A DNA stretch of 64,000 nt, taken from the NCBI RefSeq assembly GCF_023101085.1, contig NZ_CP064703.1, positions 6,634,001 to 6,698,000 on the forward strand, in the 5' to 3' direction. Below, piece after piece: positions 25,375 through 33,384 of the stretch (position 1 is the first letter of the stretch; every line of letters begins with the position of its first letter). Origin of the DNA: Bradyrhizobium sp. 170 (lineage in GTDB: Bacteria > Pseudomonadota > Alphaproteobacteria > Rhizobiales > Xanthobacteraceae). The notes under the pieces are model-generated. The model had not been told where the DNA came from, searched no databases, and saw only the letters and a list, made by a program, of their open reading frames with translations. Made by a program: the position numbers and the translations under genes.

Positions 25375-25770
25375 TCAGAACATTGGCGGCAGCGCTGCCT
25401 CAATCCCTATGGTCTTCGTCGGATGCATGCTCGGCATGGCCAGTGGCCCCATGCGGGCAACCACTTCGTTCGGCACCCCGTAGACCTGTATCACGTGGTC
25501 GATTTTTCTGAGACCGCAGGCCTCGCGCTGCACGACGAAGAGCCACAGCGCATATCCCGCCTGCTCGACGAGACCATCGCGGATTTTTCGATCGGAATTG
25601 GCCGTCCGCGGGCATGCGGCAAGTGCCGCCAGCGCGGCCTCCAACCGCCGTCCAAGTCGTCCGAGCGCCGATGCCCTCTCCTCGGCGATCTCGTATTCGA
25701 GAGCCGCGTATCCGGAACGAAGCAGATGCATAGGCGCACTCCGAAAAATGACCTGCCGATTGTCTCTCAT
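25375..25770 (-). CDS. DUF6665-like small protein
   Basis: A protein of about 131 residues. The central pattern (ALEYEIAEERASALGRLGRRL, here a 21-residue helix at about 26-46) and the later VVQREACGLR and VYGVPNEVVARMG match what I remember as DUF6665 in alphaproteobacteria. It is mostly helical and has no signal peptide. The start is uncertain: ATG 25770 sits just before conserved sequence but has no clear Shine-Dalgarno, and ATG 25830 would add 20 residues. It ends 105 bases after the convergent Ldh2 gene and begins 91 bases downstream of the LanC-like gene on the same strand. Whether it works with that enzyme is unknown. Confidence 0.7.
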   Translation of the reverse strand: MRDNRQVIFRSAPMHLLRSGYAALEYEIAEERASALGRLGRRLEAALAALAACPRTANSDRKIRDGLVEQAGYALWLFVVQREACGLRKIDHVIQVYGVPNEVVARMGPLAMPSMHPTKTIGIEAALPPMF

Positions 25771-25861
25771 TTTATTGTTCGGCAGAAAGCCTTTCAAGAC
25801 AAAATGCTTTTGCTCATTCTTGGCGCGCATTTGCCAACTCTGGCGTGTCGCCGCGTTCGGG

Positions 25862-27055
25862 TCAGAACCCATCGATCGTCGGGAAGCGAGGCTCCCCCGT
25901 GATGCAATCCCAAAGGTAAATTGCAAGGCCGACGTCGCCGGTCCAAAGCGAATACCGTCCGCGGCCAACGGCTATCTGAGCGCCCCGATACTGGACGATC
26001 GCCGTCATGGCGAATTGGCGTGCGCGATCGAGCCAGATCGGGTCGTTCGTGCGGCGGTAGAGCTTGAGGAATGCGTAGCCATTCCCGCCCGTGCCGTGGC
26101 AGAGGCCCGAGCCCTTGGTAAGTGGTCCGGCGGCCCAGGTGAACCGACCAGCATCCACAAGAAGTGCGTCGAATTCAGGGGTAGCAAAGGGAGCATCCGC
26201 AAACGTCGTCACCATACCGGGCGCACCGTGACAATGCTGACAATAGACAGGCGGCTTCGCGCGCTTGCTTCTCGCGCCCCACGTGGTCCCAACTTCAGAT
26301 TGCCACGCATTTGCTGCGAGGGTCTTCGGTACAAACTCAGCCACCTGCGCTTGCTGCGTCGGCGTCAACCAATCCCACCCGCGCAACAACGGGATGACGT
26401 TGCCGGCGAAACCGTGAACGGGCCCGAGCCAACGGTCGCGTTCGCCGTAGAGATCCTGTGTCCATAGTAGACCTTGCGGCGTGTCCTCCAGTTCGGCCAG
26501 CAGCCGGGCCGCCTGCATTTCGAACAGGACGCGCCACCGCGTTTCCTGAGTCATTTCGGCCATGTGGATGGCGGCGAGCATGGATCCGGGCATGCCCCAC
26601 ATCAGCTCCCGGATCGGCAGTTCATTATTTGCTTCTGCACGGCTGTGCACCAGATCAGCAAGGCTCGTTGTGGGCGCAAGGCGCATGGCGAGAAGCGCCG
26701 AACCCATGTCACCACGGAGCAGCGAGCCATGTTTCTCGTAATCGGTCGGGAAACTGATCTCGAAGTCGGCGATCGTCCGCTCCATAAGCCTCGGAATCGC
26801 TGGGCGAAAGTCTTCAGCGACGCGGGTCGCACCGACCCGATGCAAATAATCTAGCGCCCAAATGACTCCAGCTGCGCCCTTGTAGAAACTGGGGTCGCCG
26901 TCTTCCTCCCTCTCGCCACTCGGATGACCCGGCCAGAACGTGTTGGGATCGAAATGGGCGATAGCATCGGCTGAAATTTCTTCGATCACCGCCCGGGCAG
27001 TCAATTCACTCCAGGCGTCCTGTGTAAGCGCGCGATGTCGATCGAGGACAATCAT
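25862..27055 (-). CDS. Stand-alone LanC-like cyclase-fold protein
   Basis: A 397-residue protein with the alpha,alpha-barrel repeats of LanC/LANCL: FYKGAAGVIWAL, LLRGDMGSALLAM, MWGMPGSMLAA, VHGFAGNVIPLL, CHGAPGMVTTF, CHGTGGNGYAFL and WTGDVGLAIYL. The zinc ligands of LanC are conserved as Cys275, Cys319 and His320, and His214 in VHGFAG lies where the catalytic His of NisC is found. LanC enzymes add Cys thiols to dehydroamino acids to make lanthionine. No lanthipeptide precursor, LanB/LanM dehydratase, protease or exporter is visible within several kilobases, so it may instead act on cellular proteins or glutathione like eukaryotic LANCL. No signal peptide is present. Confidence 0.88.
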   Translation of the reverse strand: MIVLDRHRALTQDAWSELTARAVIEEISADAIAHFDPNTFWPGHPSGEREEDGDPSFYKGAAGVIWALDYLHRVGATRVAEDFRPAIPRLMERTIADFEISFPTDYEKHGSLLRGDMGSALLAMRLAPTTSLADLVHSRAEANNELPIRELMWGMPGSMLAAIHMAEMTQETRWRVLFEMQAARLLAELEDTPQGLLWTQDLYGERDRWLGPVHGFAGNVIPLLRGWDWLTPTQQAQVAEFVPKTLAANAWQSEVGTTWGARSKRAKPPVYCQHCHGAPGMVTTFADAPFATPEFDALLVDAGRFTWAAGPLTKGSGLCHGTGGNGYAFLKLYRRTNDPIWLDRARQFAMTAIVQYRGAQIAVGRGRYSLWTGDVGLAIYLWDCITGEPRFPTIDGF

Positions 27056-27091
27056 GCCTGAGGGCCTCCTGAGCGCGGTCCATCCTGTTGT

Positions 27092-27409
27092 TCAGACGAG
27101 GCAAGCAAGGATCGCACGATCAAACGCAACGTATCCAAAGGCGCTGCGCGCGGCAACCAACGGCACCATTCGGCGCGGACGATAGATGTGCGGCTGATAT
27201 TCGAGTTCGTCGATCGGCACCGGGCGGCCCATCAGATAGCCTTGCGCGAAGTTGACGCCGAGCGAGTTCAGCCGCTCGAACTGGTCGCGCGTTTCCACGC
27301 CTTCGACCGTGACCGACATGTCGAGACCGCTCGCCAGCGTCAGGACGCGCCCCCAAGGCGCCTCCTCACCGCCATACAAAAGGATGACTCCTTCAAAGCC
27401 GTCGACCGT
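27092..27409 (-). pseudogene. EAL-domain c-di-GMP phosphodiesterase C-terminal relic
   Basis: The frame, closed upstream by TAG at 27412, encodes the last third of an EAL domain: LTLASGLDMSVTVEGVET, then QFERLNSLGVNFAQGYLMGR. The E-G-V-E-T and QGYLMGRP motifs are the end of the phosphodiesterase barrel. The catalytic EAL (or EVL), the DDFGTG motif and all upstream sensory parts are missing, and there is no credible start codon. It is therefore a decayed fragment left between the LanC-like and J-domain genes, presumably after a deletion or rearrangement. Confidence 0.85.
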
Positions 27410-27630
27410 CTATGACGGAGGCCGGGGGCTGGAGGCCGCCCCGTCCGCTTGCCGCCGTCAATCAAGCAGCCTCCCGGCCGGTATGCGTTAACCATCTCTT
27501 AGGATTTGCATGCTTTTGCCATAAGAGGATCATTCTACCGCCTAGATATTTTTGATTACCTAGGGCGTCGTCAATCGGAGGGCTCCGCGGCGGGGGACGT
27601 TCCGAGGGGGAAATAGTCGCGAGTACCACC

Positions 27631-28458
27631 ATGGGGACGTTATACGATTTGCTCGGAGCGCTTCCGAGTGATGACGCCGAGGGGCTGCGGACGGCGTTCC
27701 GCAAGGCCGCGAAGGCTACCCATCCCGATATCAATCCCGAGAACCCCGATGCTGCGCTGCGGTTCAGGGAGCTGGTGCGCGCCTATGACATCCTGACCGA
27801 TGCCGAGCAGCGCGAGACCTACGATCAATTGCTCGCCATTGCGCTCCAGCCGCCGGCCACGAAGGCCGTGCATACCTACGAAACCGTGCGCAAGGTTGCT
27901 TCCAACACGATGGCGGCAACGGTCATTTCGGCGGTGCTGGTCGGCGGCTACGTCCTGTTCGGAATGTTTTCAAAACCACCTGGCGCAGCGGAAATGACGA
28001 CCGACAGGATCGTCGGCGAAGCGCAAGTCGTCGCAGCGCTGCATCCTGACGTCACCGCTTCGGATGAACCGCGCGTCCAGCGTGAGGGGGATGTATCGAC
28101 CGTCGGCGCCATCGGGACATCGGCGGTTACGCCCGCAGCGGAAGAGGCAAACGCCGCAGCCATCGGCCGTTTCGAACCTGTCCCAGGATTCGTCTCATAC
28201 AATCTGGCGATTCAATATTATCCGCGCTTTGCAACCGCCAATTTCGACCGCGGCATCGTTCTGTATCGCGTAGGCGATTTCGACCCGTCCGCCGCTCTCG
28301 CTCCACTCAAGCCGGCCACGGACTCGAAGCGGGCCAAGATCGCCACGCCTGCCATAGCCACACCTGCGCCGCGCAAGCCGCTGTCGCTCGTGCCTCCTAT
28401 TGCGTCCCCTGCGCCGCCAGAGAGGCGGATGCCGATCACCGCGGCCTTGACGCCCTGA
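27631..28458 (+). CDS. Membrane-anchored J-domain protein
   Basis: A 275-residue protein with an N-terminal J domain (about residues 1-68). The HPD motif at 31-33 (ATHPDINPEN) is intact, so it should stimulate the ATPase of a DnaK-type chaperone. A TM segment follows at about 93-112 (TMAATVISAVLVGGYVLF). The rest (about 115-275) is low-complexity and Pro/Ala-rich with one ordered-looking patch (GFVSYNLAIQYYPRFATANF). There are no zinc-finger or substrate-binding domains of classical DnaJ, so it is a class C J protein. The start ATG 27631 lacks a strong Shine-Dalgarno, but the J domain starts immediately. It recruits Hsp70 to the membrane for an unknown client. Confidence 0.88.
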   Translation: MGTLYDLLGALPSDDAEGLRTAFRKAAKATHPDINPENPDAALRFRELVRAYDILTDAEQRETYDQLLAIALQPPATKAVHTYETVRKVASNTMAATVISAVLVGGYVLFGMFSKPPGAAEMTTDRIVGEAQVVAALHPDVTASDEPRVQREGDVSTVGAIGTSAVTPAAEEANAAAIGRFEPVPGFVSYNLAIQYYPRFATANFDRGIVLYRVGDFDPSAALAPLKPATDSKRAKIATPAIATPAPRKPLSLVPPIASPAPPERRMPITAALTP

Positions 28459-28479
28459 GCGCAGGCGGCAACGCGCCGG

Positions 28480-29415
28480 TCATGATTTCTCGGCGTCCTT
28501 TGCCTTCTTCGGCCGCGGCGGTCCCTCGACCGGCGGCAACGACTTCACATATTCCGCGATAGCGGCGCGATCCTCCGGCGGCAGTTGCGACGTGTTCCTG
28601 ATGACGCGCACCATCGATCCGCCGGCGGTGTCGCCATCAGGCGTTTGCCCGGTTTCGAGGAAGTAGGCGATGTCCTTTGCGCTCCACTCGGCCAGTCTCT
28701 TCTGGGTGATGTTGGGCACCCAGCCCTCACCTTCCGGATTGGGCCCGCCCGCGAAGCGTTGCGCCTCGATGATGCCGCCGAGGAAGTTGCGCGGGCTGTG
28801 GCACTCGGCGCAATGACCCAGGCCGTTGACGAGGTAAGCGCCGCGATTCCATGACGCCGATCGTGAGGCGTCCGCCGTGTAAGGCTTGCCGTCCATGAAC
28901 AGCCATTTCCAGATGCCGACATTGCGGCGGATATTGAATGGAAACGGCACGTCGTGGTCGCGCGGCTTGCCGGCCACCGGCGCAAGCGTCTTCAGGTAGG
29001 CAAAGAGGTCGCGAACGTCGTCGACCGTCGCGTGCTGGTAGGACGCATATGGAAAGGCCGGGAAATAATGCGCGCCGTCCGGCGAAGTCCCCTTGAGCAC
29101 CGCCGTCACGAAATCCGCTTCGCTCCACCGGCCAATGCCGTAAGTGGGATCAGGCGAGATGTTGGGGACGTAAAACGTCCCGAACGGCGACGGCATTGCA
29201 AGCCCGCCGCCCAGCTTCAGCCGATCGGGCTGGCTCGGAACGGCATGGCAGGAGGAACAGCCGCCGGCATTGAACGTTGTGATGCCGTTGGCAAGGTTCG
29301 GCGTACGGGGAGCAAGCGAGGCCGGGGCAACGACCGCCGGGATCGTCAGCCACCAGAAGATGCCGGCGCCGGCGGCGCCAGCCAGGATCAAGCCAAGGAG
29401 AATTCGTCGCAGCAT
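28480..29415 (-). CDS. Diheme c-type cytochrome, membrane-anchored or secreted
   Basis: A 311-residue protein with an N-terminal hydrophobic segment (ILLGLILAGAAGAGIFWWL) and two heme sites: CSSCH (53-57) and CAECH (about 204-208). Each sits in a cytochrome c domain, with likely axial Met residues in GGLAMPSPFGTFYVPNI and, in the second half, GGSMVRVI. The layout resembles cytochrome subunits of periplasmic alcohol or aldehyde dehydrogenases, which pass electrons to the respiratory chain. The C-terminus is Lys/Pro-rich (GPPRPKKAKDAEKS). No catalytic subunit lies next to it; the nearest candidate is the molybdenum hydroxylase 1.4 kb away. The gene ends 21 bases after the convergent J-protein stop. 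Confidence 0.88.
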   Translation of the reverse strand: MLRRILLGLILAGAAGAGIFWWLTIPAVVAPASLAPRTPNLANGITTFNAGGCSSCHAVPSQPDRLKLGGGLAMPSPFGTFYVPNISPDPTYGIGRWSEADFVTAVLKGTSPDGAHYFPAFPYASYQHATVDDVRDLFAYLKTLAPVAGKPRDHDVPFPFNIRRNVGIWKWLFMDGKPYTADASRSASWNRGAYLVNGLGHCAECHSPRNFLGGIIEAQRFAGGPNPEGEGWVPNITQKRLAEWSAKDIAYFLETGQTPDGDTAGGSMVRVIRNTSQLPPEDRAAIAEYVKSLPPVEGPPRPKKAKDAEKS

Positions 29416-29597
29416 TCATCGACCCGTCATCAAGCGTCGCAATTCCAGGCGTCTCAATTCAATGACCAGTATGAACGCACTTTGTGCCATAGGCTTCCAC
29501 GAAATTTCGGAGCATTCGTTGTCGTTTCGGGAATAAATTCGTGAACTCGTTGTTTTGAGGCTGACACGGCCGTTTGACGTCAACAGGGAGAAACACC

Positions 29598-30020
29598 ATG
29601 TCGAACAAGACCATGCTTGTCTCGCTTGCGCTGGGGGCAGCGATTGCTTTTGCAGGGCCCGCTTTTGCCGACAAGATGAAGGCGACGCTCGATGGCAAGG
29701 CCCAGGTGCCGCCCAACGCCAGCGCGGCCTCCGGCACCGCCGACATCGACTACGATCCCGCCAGCAAGAAGCTGAGCTGGAAGCTCTCCTATTCCGGCCT
29801 GTCCGGTCCTGCCACCGCCGCGCATTTCCACGGCCCCGCCGAAGCCGGCAAGAACGCCGGCGTCGCGGTCGCCATCCCCAATGCGACGGCGAGCCCGGTC
29901 GATGGCAGCGCGACGTTGACCGATGCGCAGGCCGCGGACCTCATGGCCGGCAAGTACTACATCAACATTCACACCGCGGCCAATCCGGGCGGCGAAATCC
30001 GCGGCCAGGTAACCAAATAA
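29598..30020 (+). CDS. CHRD-domain secreted protein
   Basis: A 140-residue protein. A signal peptide (LVSLALGAAIAFAGPAFA) is followed by one CHRD domain: LDGKAQVPPNASAASGTADI, TAAHFHGPAEAGKNA, and YYINIHTAANPGGEIRGQV. CHRD domains are beta-rich units first noted in chordin; in bacteria they occur alone in periplasmic proteins and their role is unknown. The AHFHGPA and NIHTAANPGGEIRGQ blocks are the most conserved. GGGAGAAAC precedes ATG 29598. A rho-independent terminator ends the unit about 80 bases after the stop. Confidence 0.9.
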   Translation: MSNKTMLVSLALGAAIAFAGPAFADKMKATLDGKAQVPPNASAASGTADIDYDPASKKLSWKLSYSGLSGPATAAHFHGPAEAGKNAGVAVAIPNATASPVDGSATLTDAQAADLMAGKYYINIHTAANPGGEIRGQVTK

Positions 30021-30100
30021 ATCAAGTCACCAAGTAAATTTGGTGACGAAGTAGATAAGTTCGAACACGAGTAAACAAGAACAAGAAAAGGCTAACACAA

Positions 30101-30135
30101 AAGGAGCGGACGCTTCGCGGCGTCCGCCCCTTTTT
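30101..30135 (+). terminator. Rho-independent terminator after the CHRD gene
   Basis: Stem GCGGACGC/GCGTCCGC with flanking AAGG/CCTT pairs, followed by TTTTT. It is oriented for the CHRD gene. Confidence 0.9.
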
Positions 30136-30140
30136 AGGCC

Positions 30141-30219
30141 AGAGCATGATCCGGAAAAATGTGTAGCAGTTTTCCCTCGCGACAAACGCGGAACGCGTTT
30201 GCGCGGAGATCATGCTCAA
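30141..30219. repeat. Dispersed palindromic repeat, diverged copy (GAGCATG family)
   Basis: AGAGCATGATCCGGAAAA at the left and GATCATGCTCAAA at the right form the inverted ends, with GCGGAACGCGTTTGCGC inside. It shares its ends with the elements at 2061 and 33161 but has a longer centre. It lies between two terminal regions, 14 bases after the end of the cytochrome c' gene. Confidence 0.75.
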
Positions 30220-30232
30220 AGTTAGAATGCGA

Positions 30233-30679
30233 TCAGCCCTTCTTGATCCGGAATGTCTCGTGGCAGCCACCGCACTGCTTGCCGATGACAGGCAGTTCCG
30301 CCTTTAGCGTGTCGAGATTCTTGATCTTGCCTTTGGCGTCGGCGACGACCTTGGCGAAGCTATTAATTTGAGACTCGAAGCCGGCCTTGTCATCCCAGAT
30401 TTTCGGCGAGGGATCGTAATCACCCTCCAGCTTAAGACCTTTCATGCTCGCGGGGAACAGCGTCGGAAGGTTCTTGGCGGTGTCTTCGAACTGGGCCAGC
30501 GCGGCATTGACAGTCGCCTGGTCGTAGGGCTTTTCGCCCTTGACCATCGCAGACAATGCGCCGGCGTTTTTGCCATTGTCCTTCATCATGGCCTGGGTCC
30601 GCTTGACCTGATCCTGCTGTGCAACGACCGCACCGGCACTGAATGCAAGCACAGCTGCGACGACGACGATCCGCTTCAT
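30233..30679 (-). CDS. Cytochrome c' / c-556 family protein
   Basis: A 148-residue periplasmic protein with a signal peptide (VVVAAVLAFSAGAVVAQ) and a C-terminal heme site (QCGGCHETFRIKKG), the arrangement of cytochrome c' four-helix bundles. The N-terminal helix (QVKRTQAMMKDNGKNAGAL) carries the Met usually near the heme in c-556-type members. It could carry electrons or bind NO. GGGGGA precedes ATG 30679. It is 106 bases downstream of the molybdenum hydroxylase gene on the same strand, so the two may be co-transcribed, which would make it a candidate electron acceptor. That link is inference. Confidence 0.9.
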   Translation of the reverse strand: MKRIVVVAAVLAFSAGAVVAQQDQVKRTQAMMKDNGKNAGALSAMVKGEKPYDQATVNAALAQFEDTAKNLPTLFPASMKGLKLEGDYDPSPKIWDDKAGFESQINSFAKVVADAKGKIKNLDTLKAELPVIGKQCGGCHETFRIKKG

Positions 30680-30785
30680 TGGCTAAATCCCCCTTCAATT
30701 CGGGTTTGTACCGGCCCCAAAGGTGGTGCGGACCGGTCGTTTGTAAACACCGCACGCGGCGCATCATTCCGCATGCGACAAAATA

Positions 30786-33095
30786 TCAGAGATTATGCAG
30801 CTTCTGTGCCTCGCGGATCGCGATCCAGACCCGCTCGGCCGTGGCCGGCATGTCGATGTGATCGATCTTGTACTCACGCCACAGGCCCTCGATGATCGCA
30901 TTGACCACCGCGGGACAGGAACCGATCGCACCGGCCTCGCCCGCGCCCTTGACGCCGAGCGGGTTGGTCGTGCACGGCACGTTGTGGGTTTCGAAATGGA
31001 ATGACGGGCCATCGGACGCGCGCGGCATCGCATAATCCATGAAGGTGCCGGTGACGAGCTGGCCGTCGGTTGCGCTGTAGACCGCCTGCTCCATCAAGGC
31101 CTGGCCTATCCCCTGCATAGCCCCGCCATGCACCTGGCCGGCGAGCAGCAGCGGATTGAGCGTGACGCCGAAATCGTCGACGATTACATAATTGACGATC
31201 TTGATGATGCCGGTGGCCGGATCGATCTCGACTTCGGCGAGATGCGTGCCGTTCGGATAGGTGCCGTCGGCTTGCGCAAACGTCGCACTCGCATTCAGTT
31301 TCGAGGGATCGACGCCTGGCCGTTTTGCCAGGTCAGCGAAGCTGATCGAACGGTCGGTGCCGGCGATGCGCACGAGGCCGTTGCTGATCTCGAGGTCGCC
31401 GGCGCTGGTCTCCAGCGCCTCGGCCGCGATCTCCTTCAGCTTGCCGCCGAGATCGCGGGTGGCGCGTTCGACGCTGACGCCGCCGGTCGGGATCGACGCC
31501 GAGCCGCCGGTGCCGAGACCGGTGGCGATCTTGTCGGTGTCGCCCTGCAGGACGTGGACGCGCTCCGGCGGCACCCCGAACTGCTCGGCGACCAGTTGCG
31601 CGTAAGCCGTCTGGTGGCCCTGCCCGCTCGACTGGGTGCCGATCAGGATAGAGATGTCGCCATTGGGATCGAGTGCGACATTGGCTGTCTCCTCGCCCAT
31701 GGTGCCGCACACCTCCACATAGCTCGCCAGCCCAATGCCCCGCACCAGTCCGGCCTTCTTCGCCGCCTTGGCACGCTTGGGAAACTCCTTCCAGTTGGCG
31801 ACCTCCATCGCGCGCTTCATGTGCGCGGTGAAGTCGCCGGAATCGTAGACCTTTCCGGTCGCGGTCGTGTAGGGCATCGCCTTCGGCGGAATGAAGTTCT
31901 TGCGCCGGATCGCGTCCGGCGTCATCCCAAGTTTTCGCGCGGCGGCGTCAACCAGCCGTTCGATCACATACGCAGCTTCAGGGCGGCCCGCGCCACGATA
32001 GGCATCCACCGGCACGGTGTTGGTGAACACGGTGCGGACGCGGCAGTGGAAGGCCTGGATATCATAGAGCCCGGGCAGCATGCCGGCGCCGCCGTGCGGA
32101 ATGTAGGGCCCGAAGGTCGAGAGATAGGCGCCCATGTCGCCCATCAGGTCGACGTCCATCCCTAAGAACTTGCCGTCCTCGGCCAGCGCCATCTTCGCGG
32201 TCGTGACGTTGTCGCGGCCCTGCGCATCGCCCATGAAGTGATCGGAGCGGTCGGCGGTCCATTTGATGGTCTTGCGCAGTTTTCGCGCGGCAACTGAAAT
32301 CAGGGCGTATTCGCGATACGGAAACAGTTTTGTGCCGAAGCCGCCACCGACGTCGGGGCAGATGATCCGCATCTTCTCCATCGGCATCTTCAGCACCATG
32401 CCGCACAGGATTTCGCGCAGGCGATGGCTGCCCTGGCTGCCGATGGTCAGCGTCAGATGATCGCGCTTGGCGTCGTATTCGGCGACGGCTGCGCGCGTTT
32501 CCATGAAGTTGGTGATGACGCGCGGGTTGACGATCGATACCTCGGCGACCGCATGCGCTTTCGCAAAGGCGGCATCGGTTGCTTTCTTGTCGCCGATCGG
32601 CACGTCGAACAGCAAATTGCCGGGCTTGTCGGGCCAGACCTGCGGCGCGCCCGGCTTGACGGCGTTGACGACGCCGGCCACCGCGGGCAGCGGCGTCCAT
32701 TTGACGTCGATCGCCTCGATCGCGTCGCGGGCCTGGTCGATGGTATCGGCGACCACGAAGGCCACGGCGTCGCCGACATGGCGCACCTCGTCCTTGGCGA
32801 GGATCGGGTATGGCGGGCCGATGAAGGGATCGGTTTCCAGGTTGAACAGGCACGGCAGATCGCCGAGATCGCCGACCTCGGCCGCGGTCAAAATCAGCGA
32901 CACGCCCGGTATCCCGCGGGCCTTGGTGACATTGATGGTAAATTTCGCATGCGCATGCGGCGAGCGCAGCATCAGCGCGTGCATCGCAGGCTGAGGCGAA
33001 TGGTCGTCGGTATAGCGGCCCTTGCCGCGAATCAGCGCGTCGTCTTCCTTGCGGAGAACGCTTTGACCGACGCCGAATTTGATGGGAGCTGCCAT
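30786..33095 (-). CDS. Molybdopterin hydroxylase large subunit (xanthine dehydrogenase/CoxL type II)
   Basis: A 769-residue Mo-binding subunit of the xanthine dehydrogenase/CO dehydrogenase family. Seen in order: VLRKEDDALIRGKGRYTDD (a-domain start), GGGFGTKLFPYREY, PVDAYRGAGRPEA (about residue 360), IGTQSSGQGHQTAYAQ, and the catalytic Glu region GVKGAGEAGAIGS (about 717). AYRGAGR rather than AYxCSFR marks form II, so it is probably an aldehyde or aromatic N-heterocycle hydroxylase, not a true CO dehydrogenase. These enzymes normally need FAD and 2Fe-2S subunits, and neither is within the visible neighbourhood. GGAGAT precedes ATG 33095. The nearest co-directional gene is the cytochrome c' gene. 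Confidence 0.9.
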   Translation of the reverse strand: MAAPIKFGVGQSVLRKEDDALIRGKGRYTDDHSPQPAMHALMLRSPHAHAKFTINVTKARGIPGVSLILTAAEVGDLGDLPCLFNLETDPFIGPPYPILAKDEVRHVGDAVAFVVADTIDQARDAIEAIDVKWTPLPAVAGVVNAVKPGAPQVWPDKPGNLLFDVPIGDKKATDAAFAKAHAVAEVSIVNPRVITNFMETRAAVAEYDAKRDHLTLTIGSQGSHRLREILCGMVLKMPMEKMRIICPDVGGGFGTKLFPYREYALISVAARKLRKTIKWTADRSDHFMGDAQGRDNVTTAKMALAEDGKFLGMDVDLMGDMGAYLSTFGPYIPHGGAGMLPGLYDIQAFHCRVRTVFTNTVPVDAYRGAGRPEAAYVIERLVDAAARKLGMTPDAIRRKNFIPPKAMPYTTATGKVYDSGDFTAHMKRAMEVANWKEFPKRAKAAKKAGLVRGIGLASYVEVCGTMGEETANVALDPNGDISILIGTQSSGQGHQTAYAQLVAEQFGVPPERVHVLQGDTDKIATGLGTGGSASIPTGGVSVERATRDLGGKLKEIAAEALETSAGDLEISNGLVRIAGTDRSISFADLAKRPGVDPSKLNASATFAQADGTYPNGTHLAEVEIDPATGIIKIVNYVIVDDFGVTLNPLLLAGQVHGGAMQGIGQALMEQAVYSATDGQLVTGTFMDYAMPRASDGPSFHFETHNVPCTTNPLGVKGAGEAGAIGSCPAVVNAIIEGLWREYKIDHIDMPATAERVWIAIREAQKLHNL

Positions 33096-33160
33096 CGTAT
33101 CTCCAATTGTCCTGGAGCACGATGACGCCTCTTCGAACCGTCATCCGCCCCATCTTTTTG

Positions 33161-33214
33161 TTTGAGCATGGCCCTTTCGGAAAACCGGTACCCACTTTTC
33201 CGGGTCATGCTCTA
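33161..33214. repeat. Dispersed palindromic repeat, copy 2 (GAGCATG family)
   Basis: Runs TTTGAGCATGGCCC ... CCGGGTCATGCTCTAG around AAAACCGGTACCCACTTTTC. It is the closest match to the 2061-2112 copy. It lies above the molybdenum hydroxylase gene. Confidence 0.8.
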
Positions 33215-33330
33215 GAAGCGTTCCATATTGCAGCGGTTCGGGCGTCAGCGCAAACCGCTTTCGCCCGGCCGGTCATTGGCTGGCGCAGCAGAATCGGTCC
33301 GCTCAGCGGAATTTTCGCGACTGCACAACA

Positions 33331-33357
33331 AAAAGCCCCGGACGATGCCGGGGCTTC
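33331..33357 (-). terminator. Rho-independent terminator for the outer-membrane barrel gene
   Basis: Read on the minus strand, AAGCCCCGG / CCGGGGCTT closes around a short loop and is followed by TTTTT. It is 28 bases after the barrel gene stop. Confidence 0.9.
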
Positions 33358-33384
33358 GAGTTCAGGGAGGAGACTACGCCGAAA

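Noticed and set aside
25862..27055. Lanthipeptide biosynthesis cluster around the LanC-like gene
   Set aside because: No dehydratase, protease, exporter or Ser/Thr/Cys-rich precursor frame is visible in the flanking sequence.
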